From an uncultured Porphyromonadaceae bacterium (GTDB taxonomy: Bacteria > Bacteroidota > Bacteroidia > Bacteroidales > Muribaculaceae): a stretch of DNA of 14,117 nt. The number at the start of each line of letters is the position of its first letter. Within the stretch, counting starts at the first letter, position 1. Location of the stretch: assembly GCA_902491515.1 (NCBI GenBank), contig CABUIC010000041.1:1-14117 (forward strand), read 5' to 3'. Positions 7,754-13,159 of the stretch are shown one piece after another. A program made the translations under genes and the position numbers. A model generated the notes under the pieces. That model was not told the DNA's origin, made no database searches, and was given only the letters and a program-made list of their open reading frames with translations.

Positions 7754-7827
7754 GGCTCCTTAGCTCAACTGAATAGAGCATCTGACTACGGATCAGAAGG
7801 TTACAGGTTTGAATCCTGTAGGAGTCA
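7754..7827 (+). tRNA. tRNA-Arg (anticodon ACG), copy 1
   Basis: Folds as a complete 74-nt cloverleaf: acceptor GGCTCCT/AGGAGTC with one G-T pair, D-stem GCTC/GAGC, anticodon stem TCTGA/TCAGA with loop CTACGGA (anticodon ACG at 7788-7790), variable AGGTT, T-stem ACAGG/CCTGT with loop TTTGAAT, discriminator A. The anticodon A34 would be deaminated to inosine by TadA, reading CGU/CGC/CGA. CCA is not encoded (CAA follows), so it is added after transcription. The normally invariant G19 and C56 are A (7772) and T (7810), a compensating change discussed in the findings. A15-T48 is an acceptable Levitt pair. Confidence 0.97.
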
Positions 7828-7863
7828 CAAGCACTCGCCAAGCCTTTGACCGTTTGCGAATTC

Positions 7864-7937
7864 GGCTCCTTAGCTCAACTGAATAGAGCATCTGACTACG
7901 GATCAGAAGGTTACAGGTTTGAATCCTGTAGGAGTCA
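7864..7937 (+). tRNA. tRNA-Arg (anticodon ACG), copy 2
   Basis: Identical in all 74 nt to the copy 110 bp upstream, including A19 (7882) and T56 (7920); anticodon at 7898-7900. The identity extends slightly beyond the tRNA (79 bp in total). No separate -7 box is visible in the 36 bp between the two, so they are probably cut from one precursor that ends at the hairpin starting 4 bases after this gene. Confidence 0.97.
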
Positions 7938-7940
7938 CAA

Positions 7941-7976
7941 TCCCTTGGTCCCCTCCGGGCCGAGGGATTTTTATTT
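7941..7976 (+). terminator. Intrinsic terminator of the tRNA-Arg operon
   Basis: Stem TCCCTTGG (7941-7948) pairs with CCGAGGGA (7960-7967), 8 bp with one G-T wobble, around an 11-nt loop, and is followed directly by TTTTTATTT (7968-7976). This is a standard plus-strand terminator. The T-run overlaps the stop codon of the convergent gene (7971-7973). Read on the other strand there is no T-run after the hairpin, so it is unlikely to serve that gene. Confidence 0.85.
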
Positions 7977-8747
7977 CCGGCGCTTCTTGCGGCGCACGAC
8001 CGAAGGCTTCTCGCTCCGGGGCGCCCGACAGGTTTCAGAGGCCGCCTTCATCTCCCGGAGCTCTTTTAAACTCATAGGCTTAAACAATAGAGGACTACGC
8101 GTCTCCGTCTCCTTTTCAGAGATTTGGACCTGATTATATTCAAGGCTCAGGTCACTTTCGGCAATGCTGTCATTTTCTGAAGGAATTATCACGTCGACAT
8201 ACGGCGCGGTGCCTTTTGGGAGGTGTTCGGCGCCGGTGTAGCCGTCCTTGCCGATGCGCTTGCGGGCGTTTGCGCCGATGAGGAAGGCCACTTCGAGTCT
8301 GCGCCCCATCTCGCGGAGCTTCGAGATGAAGAAGCGGGCCGCGCGAGGCTTGCCATACCATTCGCAGAGGTAGAAGAGGGAATCCATCACGCAGACACGC
8401 GCACCGGAGGCGGCGACTGTCTCCTCGATTTCCGACAGGAATTTCCCGGGGTCGGCCGGGTCGAGGTCCGCGAGAGCGATGTCGACGCGGAGGAGATTCC
8501 GCGGCGAATTTGCACGGGTGCGCTCGCCGAATGAGCGCGAGGAGCCCTGAAAGTCGAAAAAAACGACCCGACGAGTGTCGGATACAGCTTCGGCGATGCG
8601 CAGAGCGCGCTCGGCGGCTTCCGCGGAATTATTGCCGAGGACACAGGCGATTTCAGCGGCGTGCCAGACATTTTTGTAGAGATTGAGGTTTTCGGAGGTG
8701 CGCGCGGCTATCCCGCGGCATTCTTCGGCTGTACGGTAGGTGAACAT
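7971..8747 (-). CDS. RecA-like fold protein without an intact P-loop (hypothetical)
   Basis: A 258-residue protein of uncertain function. The pattern resembles RecA-like/AAA_25 ATPases of Bacteroidota accessory regions: a strand-loop-helix at VLGNNSAEAAERALRIAEAV (37-56), a strand-rich RRVVFFDF (59-66), a Walker-B-like GARVCVMDSLFYLC (115-128), a KLREMGRRLEVAFLIGANARKR segment (143-164) in place of the usual LVLAHTPKR strand, and a final beta region. At the Walker A position the Gly-Lys-Ser/Thr is replaced (GNNSAEAA), so ATP hydrolysis looks lost. The tail (SEKPSVVRRKKRRK) is strongly basic and could bind nucleic acid. The start at 8747 has no Shine-Dalgarno, and a -7 box lies about 55 bases upstream. 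The fold assignment is from memory of family patterns and is moderate to low in certainty; that it is a real gene is likely. Confidence 0.75.
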   Translation of the reverse strand: MFTYRTAEECRGIAARTSENLNLYKNVWHAAEIACVLGNNSAEAAERALRIAEAVSDTRRVVFFDFQGSSRSFGERTRANSPRNLLRVDIALADLDPADPGKFLSEIEETVAASGARVCVMDSLFYLCEWYGKPRAARFFISKLREMGRRLEVAFLIGANARKRIGKDGYTGAEHLPKGTAPYVDVIIPSENDSIAESDLSLEYNQVQISEKETETRSPLLFKPMSLKELREMKAASETCRAPRSEKPSVVRRKKRRK

Positions 8748-8801
8748 ATTATTAATGATGACTTATAATTGAGAATTTGAGCTGCAGAGGTGTCGACAAT
8801 G

Positions 8802-8809
8802 CAAAGTTA
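8802..8809 (-). promoter_or_regulatory. -7 box for the RecA-like gene
   Basis: TAACTTTG on the minus strand, 54 bases before the ATG at 8747, predicting a leader of about 45-50 nt. No TTTG or TTG is present at the -33 distance, so the assignment rests on the -7 box alone. Confidence 0.5.
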
Positions 8810-9001
8810 CAGGTGAAATCCGGGGATTCGACGGCGGCATGGCGCATCCTGCCATTTAACAAAATGCAACGCTCTGTTATTTTCTTCGTAACATGCTTTC
8901 ACTCCGGGGCATAAGCCTCCGGACAGCCGTGCCACAGAAATGCCGTTTTATTTTTGAAAATTTTTCCGGGAGGCTCCGACGCCCGATTAGGGAACAAATT
9001 A

Positions 9002-9016
9002 CGCGCGAAACGCGCG
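9002..9016. repeat. Palindrome CGCGCG-AAA-CGCGCG at the asd promoter
   Basis: A perfect 6-bp inverted repeat with an AAA spacer, occupying the place where the -33 element of the asd promoter should be (the -7 box begins 18 bp downstream). It may be an operator, or a hairpin when transcribed. A short T-rich stretch follows (9018-9032), but no upstream plus-strand gene needs terminating. Confidence 0.5.
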
Positions 9017-9034
9017 GTTTTCGCATTTTTTCCG

Positions 9035-9042
9035 TAACTTTG
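9035..9042 (+). promoter_or_regulatory. -7 box of the asd promoter
   Basis: TAACTTTG 47 bases before the asd ATG, predicting a leader of about 40 nt. The -33 element is absent and replaced by the CGCGCG palindrome. No Shine-Dalgarno precedes the ATG. Confidence 0.6.
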
Positions 9043-9089
9043 CTCAAAATATACATTTTCCAACCGGTCAAACACATTCTCCACTGAAG

Positions 9090-10109
9090 ATGAAAATTGC
9101 AATCGTCGGCGCGTCGGGCGCTGTAGGTCAGGAATTTCTCCGTGTTCTCGGCGAACAGGATTTCCCTCACATCGAAGAGCTCCGCCTCTTCGGCTCCAAG
9201 CGCAGCGCGGGCTCGGAATACACTTTCGACGGGCGCCGCTGGACCGTCCGCGAGCTCACGGCCAATCCCGATGATTTCAAGGACATTGACTTCGCCTTCG
9301 TCTCCGCAGGCGCAGGCGTGAGCCGCCAATACGCCAACATCATCACCTCCGGAGGAGCTTTGATGATTGACAACTCCAGCGCATTCCGCATGGACGCCGA
9401 CGTGCCACTCGTGGTTCCCGAGGTCAACGGCGACGACGCCCTCACCGCTCCGCGCGGAATCATCGCCAACCCGAACTGCACCACCATCCAGATGCTCGTG
9501 GCCCTCGCGCCCATCCACAGGATTTCGCCCGTGCGCCGCGTGCATGTGGCCACATACCAGGCCGCCAGCGGAGCCGGAGCCGCCGCCATGGAAGAGCTCC
9601 GCGAGCAGCACCGTCAGATTGCCGCCGGCGAGGAGCCCGTGGCCGAGAAGTTCCGCTACCCCCTCGCCTACAACCTCATCCCCCACATCGACGTCTTCAC
9701 CGACAACGACTACACCAAGGAGGAGATGAAGATGAACCTCGAGACCAAGAAAATCATGCACGCCCCCGACCTCGAAGTGAGCGCCACCTGCGTGCGTGTG
9801 CCCGTGATGCGCGCCCACAGCGAAGCCGTCTGGGCCGAGACGGAGCGCCCCGTGTCCGTCGCGGAGGCACGGAAGGCATGGGAGGCCGCGCCCGGCGTGG
9901 TGCTCGTCGACAATCCCGCGGACGCCCGCTACCCCATGCCTGCGATGGCCACCGGCACCGACCCCGTGTACGTGGGACGCGTCCGCAAGGACCTCGCAAA
10001 CCCCACCGGACTCGCATTCTGGTGCGTGGGCGACCAGATCAAAAAAGGCGCCGCCCTCAACGCCGTCCAGATCGCCCAATACATCCTCGCCCATCGGGCC
10101 GGCCTCTGA
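9090..10109 (+). CDS. asd: Aspartate-semialdehyde dehydrogenase
   Basis: A 339-residue cytoplasmic enzyme that reduces L-aspartyl-4-phosphate to L-aspartate-4-semialdehyde with NADPH, the branch point to lysine/diaminopimelate, threonine and methionine. It has the N-terminal NADP-binding GASGAVG (7-13), the LFGSKRSAG segment that contacts the cofactor phosphate, SAGAGVS (72-78), DNSSAFRM (94-101), and the catalytic nucleophile in NPNCTT (Cys130). The YQAASGAG segment (156-163) and RVPVMRAHSEAV (236-247), carrying the acid-base His243, complete the active site. The length matches the bacterial family. The next gene on the same strand is close, and no terminator is seen between them, so the two are probably co-transcribed. 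Confidence 0.98.
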   Translation: MKIAIVGASGAVGQEFLRVLGEQDFPHIEELRLFGSKRSAGSEYTFDGRRWTVRELTANPDDFKDIDFAFVSAGAGVSRQYANIITSGGALMIDNSSAFRMDADVPLVVPEVNGDDALTAPRGIIANPNCTTIQMLVALAPIHRISPVRRVHVATYQAASGAGAAAMEELREQHRQIAAGEEPVAEKFRYPLAYNLIPHIDVFTDNDYTKEEMKMNLETKKIMHAPDLEVSATCVRVPVMRAHSEAVWAETERPVSVAEARKAWEAAPGVVLVDNPADARYPMPAMATGTDPVYVGRVRKDLANPTGLAFWCVGDQIKKGAALNAVQIAQYILAHRAGL

Positions 10110-10214
10110 AATTTATAAATCATATACGTCTTATAAATCTCTAACATTCTAAATAAACTTCCAATCAGCGCTCCTCTCGTCACCGACCCCGTCCAGATAT
10201 TTTTCATCGTCCTG

Positions 10215-12314
10215 GTGATTATTCTGGCCTCGCCGCTCCTCCTGAACAAGCTCAAGATACCTCACATCATAGGTATGATTGCGGCAGGAGTGGTGATAGG
10301 GCCCTACGGCTTCAACGTGCTTGACAACGATTCGTCCTTCGCCGTATTCGGCCAGGTCGGGCTCCTCTACCTGATGTTCCTCGCCGGACTGGAGATAGAC
10401 ATGTACCACCTGCGGATGAACCTCAGGCGGGGCCTCCTCTTCGGAGTGCTCACACTCTTCACCCCCCTTGTGCTCGGAGTGCTGACGAGCGTCTACGTGC
10501 TCGGCACGAACTGGGTCACGGCCCTGCTCTTAGGCTCGATGTACGCCTCCCACACCCTCATCTCCTACCCCGTGGCCGCCCGCTACGGCATCACTACCGC
10601 TCCCGCCGTGCTCATAGCCATCGTGGGCACGATTATCGCGGTAACGGGCGCCCTCCTCGTGCTCGCCGGAGCCGTCAACATTCACCGCGAGGGCTATTTC
10701 AACCCCGGCGAAATCCTCTGGCTCACAGCCAAGATGGCCCTCTGGGGCGTGGGCCTCGTGGTTCTGTACCCCATCGTCACACGCCGCTTCTTCATCTCCT
10801 TCAGCGACCGCGTGACCCAGTACGTGTTCGTGCTCGCCCTCGTGTTCCTCGCCGCATGGACAGCCACGCTCATCGGCCTCGAAGCCGTGCTCGGAGCCTT
10901 CTTCGCGGGCCTGATTCTCAACCGCTTCGTACCCCCGACGTCGCCGCTGATGAGTTCGATAGAATTCGTCGGCAACGCCCTCTTCATCCCCTACTTCCTC
11001 ATAAGCGTGGGCATGATGATAAACATCCGTGTCGTGGCCAACACCTCCACCCTCACCGTCTCGGCCATCATGCTCGCCGTGGCCCTCGCCTCCAAGTGGC
11101 TCCCGGCCTTCATCACCCAGAAAGCCAACCGTCTCGACAGCCACAGCCGCGAAGTGATTTTCGGCCTCACGGCCGCACATACCGCCGTGGCCCTCGCCGT
11201 CGTCACCCTCGGCTTCCGCATGGGAATGTTCGACGAGACCATCCTCAACTCCACCATCCTCGTCATCCTCGTCACCTGCGCCCTCGCCCCGGTAATCACA
11301 TCCGCCGCTGCATCGAAGCTGAAGGTGAAGATGCTCACCGAAGACACCGAGAACACCCCGATTCGCGCGACGAGGGTCAACAACACGCTCATCCCCGTGG
11401 CCAACTCGCTCACGGCCGAACCCCTTGTGGAAATGGCCATGCTCATGCGCAACAACCGCGGCCGCCACAGCTTCTACGCCCTCCACGTGCGCAACGAGAA
11501 CACCCCGGCGGCCCGGGCGCAGTCGGCCCACTCCCTCTCGGCCGCCCGGAAAATCGGAGCCGCCGCCGAAGTCGAGGTCGAGACCGTCGAGCGCTACGAC
11601 ATCAATACGGTCACGGGAATCCTCAACGTCATCAACGAGCGAGACATCACCGAAGTGATTCTCGGCATGCACCGGCGCGCCACAGTCATCGACTCCTTCT
11701 TCGGCGCGAAAGTCGAACAGCTCCTCAAGGCCACGAACAAGATGCTCATAATCACGCGCTGCTTCATCCCCGTAAGCACCGTCACCCGCATCGTGGTATG
11801 GGTGCCGCGCGACGCACAGTTCGAGACCGGGTTCTCCCGCTGGGTCCGCGCCCTGGCGCGCCTCACCCGCCAGCTCGGATGCCGCATCATCTTCTGTTGC
11901 CGCGACGACATCCAGCCCCTCATCCGCGGAGTCCTCTACCACGAGAACTACGGCATCCGCTGCGAATTCCGCACCGTCGACTCCTGGGACGACTTCATCA
12001 TGCTCTCCAACCGCATCCTTGACGACGACCTTTTCGTAGTCGTCAGCGCGCGCTCCACCTCCGTCAGCTACAGCCCCGATATGGCAGGAATGCCCGCCTT
12101 CCTCCAGAAATATTTCTCCCGCAACAACCTCATGGTCATCTATCCCGAGCAGTTCGGCGAGACCGTGCCCCTTACCTCCTTTGTCGACCCCCTGGCCAGC
12201 GACCTGTCCTCGCAGCCCTCGCCCCTCTGGGTCAAGTTCCGCGCCCAGTGGCGCCGCGCCTCCGACCTCCTCCTCCGCCTCACCCACCCCACCCACCGGC
12301 GCAGAGGCGAGTGA
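10215..12314 (+). CDS. CPA2 family cation:proton antiporter with C-terminal USP-like region
   Basis: An integral inner-membrane Na+(K+)/H+ antiporter. Counted from the first canonical codon (GTG at 10215) it has 699 residues. Residues 1-365 are a series of hydrophobic helices with CPA2 signatures (IPHIIGMIAAGVVIGPYGFN, GLLYLMFLAGLEIDM at 49-63, GLEAVLGAFFAGLILN at 221-236). Residues 370-699 are a soluble cytoplasmic region with two universal-stress-protein-like stretches (RHSFYALHVRN..., and RIVVWVPRDAQFETGFSRWV...). The GTG start cuts TM1 in half. The open frame continues upstream to 10137 and encodes the expected N-terminus (LPISAPLVTDPVQIFFIVL), but it contains no ATG, GTG or TTG. An ATT at 10146 (ILNKLPIS...) is the best candidate for the true start. 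Probably expressed with asd, 36 bp upstream of that ATT. Confidence 0.92.
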   Translation: MIILASPLLLNKLKIPHIIGMIAAGVVIGPYGFNVLDNDSSFAVFGQVGLLYLMFLAGLEIDMYHLRMNLRRGLLFGVLTLFTPLVLGVLTSVYVLGTNWVTALLLGSMYASHTLISYPVAARYGITTAPAVLIAIVGTIIAVTGALLVLAGAVNIHREGYFNPGEILWLTAKMALWGVGLVVLYPIVTRRFFISFSDRVTQYVFVLALVFLAAWTATLIGLEAVLGAFFAGLILNRFVPPTSPLMSSIEFVGNALFIPYFLISVGMMINIRVVANTSTLTVSAIMLAVALASKWLPAFITQKANRLDSHSREVIFGLTAAHTAVALAVVTLGFRMGMFDETILNSTILVILVTCALAPVITSAAASKLKVKMLTEDTENTPIRATRVNNTLIPVANSLTAEPLVEMAMLMRNNRGRHSFYALHVRNENTPAARAQSAHSLSAARKIGAAAEVEVETVERYDINTVTGILNVINERDITEVILGMHRRATVIDSFFGAKVEQLLKATNKMLIITRCFIPVSTVTRIVVWVPRDAQFETGFSRWVRALARLTRQLGCRIIFCCRDDIQPLIRGVLYHENYGIRCEFRTVDSWDDFIMLSNRILDDDLFVVVSARSTSVSYSPDMAGMPAFLQKYFSRNNLMVIYPEQFGETVPLTSFVDPLASDLSSQPSPLWVKFRAQWRRASDLLLRLTHPTHRRRGE

Positions 12315-12371
12315 AAAAGCGGTGCGAACGCCGTGACAAATTTGCCGTATAAATCGCAATATGACAGTCAT

Positions 12372-12404
12372 AAACGTGTAGGGACGCGCCAGTGGTGCGT
12401 CCGC
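12372..12404 (+). repeat. REP element, left copy
   Basis: GTAG (12378-12381) is followed at once by a hairpin with stem GGACGCGCC/GGTGCGTCC (12382-12390 and 12394-12402, one G-T pair) and loop AGT. GTAG next to a GC-rich hairpin is the recognition layout of RAYT transposases. The whole 33-bp block is repeated in inverted orientation at 12997-13029 with a single mismatch. An 11-bp palindrome, ATGAC-A-GTCAT (12361-12371), abuts it on the left. Confidence 0.85.
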
Positions 12405-12424
12405 ATCGAAGAAACATTTTTACA

Positions 12425-12982
12425 ATGGCAGACCGACACCAATTCCGCGCAAAATGGCATGACTACAATGGCGGAATGTACTTCGTCACAATCTGCTGTG
12501 CCGAAAAACGGCACCTTTTCGGGGAAATAAACCGGAGCGAAATGCATTTGAACGAATGTGGCAAGATTGCCAAGGACATGATTGACGAAATTTCTCTTCA
12601 TTTCCCGTCTTCCCAAGTCTTGAATTATGTGATAATGCCAAATCACATACATTTGCTGATTGCAATTGACCGCGACAGCACATCGGCCACACCCAACCAT
12701 GAATACGGATGTCTAAAACAAAAATGTCATATAGACTCTGTAAACCAGGATTTTCACCACAACAGCGCATTGGCGCAAATCATTGGCCGATTCAAATCAT
12801 TTACAACCAAAAAATGTCGCAAAGTTAATCCGTCGTTTACTTGGCAGTCGAGATTTTATGACAATATTATCTCCGACCAAAAAACATATCTGTTAGTTAT
12901 GAACTACATCGACAGCAATATCGAGCGCTGGGCAAACGACTGTTTCTACTCCGACAAGAGGATACCTCAGTTATATTATTGA
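12425..12982 (+). CDS. REP-associated tyrosine transposase (RAYT, Y1/IS200-like)
   Basis: A 185-residue single-strand DNA transposase/endonuclease of the Y1 (HUH) superfamily. It shows the N-terminal WHDYNGGMYFVTICCAEKRH strand, the metal-binding HUH motif in MPNHIHLLI (His74, His76), the GRFKSFTTKK helix (121-130), and WQSRFYDNII (140-149) followed 21 residues later by the candidate nucleophile Tyr161 (MNYIDSNIERW). This spacing matches the W...DYIYINP arrangement of E. coli RAYT as I recall it. All catalytic parts are present, so it looks intact. The GTG at 12392 lies inside the REP loop and is rejected as start; ATG 12425 begins the conserved region. The gene is clearly AT-richer than its neighbours, indicating transfer. 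With its flanking hairpins it forms one element between the antiporter and prfB genes. Such proteins process REP sequences and are often domesticated single-copy genes. Confidence 0.93.
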   Translation: MADRHQFRAKWHDYNGGMYFVTICCAEKRHLFGEINRSEMHLNECGKIAKDMIDEISLHFPSSQVLNYVIMPNHIHLLIAIDRDSTSATPNHEYGCLKQKCHIDSVNQDFHHNSALAQIIGRFKSFTTKKCRKVNPSFTWQSRFYDNIISDQKTYLLVMNYIDSNIERWANDCFYSDKRIPQLYY

Positions 12983-12996
12983 TTACCATCGACCTG

Positions 12997-13029
12997 GCGG
13001 ACGCGCCACTGGCGCGTCCCTACACGTTT
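12997..13029 (-). repeat. REP element, right copy (inverted)
   Basis: Perfect 9-bp hairpin GGACGCGCC (12999-13007) / GGCGCGTCC (13011-13019) with loop ACT, followed by CTAC (13020-13023), the complement of GTAG. On the minus strand it reads GTAG then hairpin, exactly like the left copy, so the two form an inverted pair around the RAYT gene. It differs from the reverse complement of the left copy at one of 33 positions, where the right copy has the Watson-Crick pair. Confidence 0.85.
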
Positions 13030-13084
13030 TCTATTGGCACTAAGCAATATACACACATTTGTTAGAGCCGCTGTCGCCTCCCGA

Positions 13085-13116
13085 TTTGCAAATTCGGGGA
13101 ATTTGGCGTATTTTTG
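13085..13116 (+). promoter_or_regulatory. Promoter of prfB
   Basis: TTTG (13085-13088), exactly 20 bp, TATTTTTG (13109-13116): a full match to the Bacteroidota consensus. Transcription should begin near 13120, leaving a leader of about 40 nt before the ATG. The -33 element lies inside the 10-bp palindrome ATTTGCAAAT (13084-13093), which might bind a regulator. Confidence 0.8.
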
Positions 13117-13159
13117 CACTTGGAATATTCCGCTTACCCGAATTACATCTTACTTACAT

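Larger units (their letters stand above)
8748..9089. other. Divergent intergenic region, 342 bp
   Basis: A non-coding stretch between the RecA-like gene (minus) and asd (plus). It contains one -7 box on each strand (8802-8809 minus, 9035-9042 plus), a CGCGCG palindrome at 9002-9016, and weak TAACA/TGTTA inverted repeats near 8857-8893. Composition is more AT-rich than the flanking genes. The short frames crossing it carry no recognisable motifs. I see no RNA gene or riboswitch that I can support. Confidence 0.6.

Noticed and set aside
7846..8133. 95-codon plus-strand frame downstream of the first tRNA
   Set aside because: It runs through the second tRNA-Arg gene and the terminator hairpin and cannot be a real coding region.
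8877..10094. 405-codon minus-strand frame opposite asd
   Set aside because: Antisense to a well-conserved enzyme, with His/Gly/Val-rich shadow composition and no motifs.
10113..10139. Direct repeat TTATAAATC at 10113-10121 and 10131-10139 between asd and the antiporter
   Set aside because: Only two 9-bp AT-rich copies, with no -7 box or known operator pattern. Chance is likely in an AT-rich spacer.
12315..12340. Possible terminator after the antiporter gene
   Set aside because: Only a 5-bp stem with a wobble pair and no following T-run. The REP hairpin downstream is stronger but also lacks a T-run.
10530..12371. 613-codon minus-strand frame opposite the antiporter
   Set aside because: Its composition is Gly/Glu/His/Val-rich, typical of an antisense shadow of a GC-rich gene, and no domain is recognisable. 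The plus-strand frame has clear CPA2 motifs.
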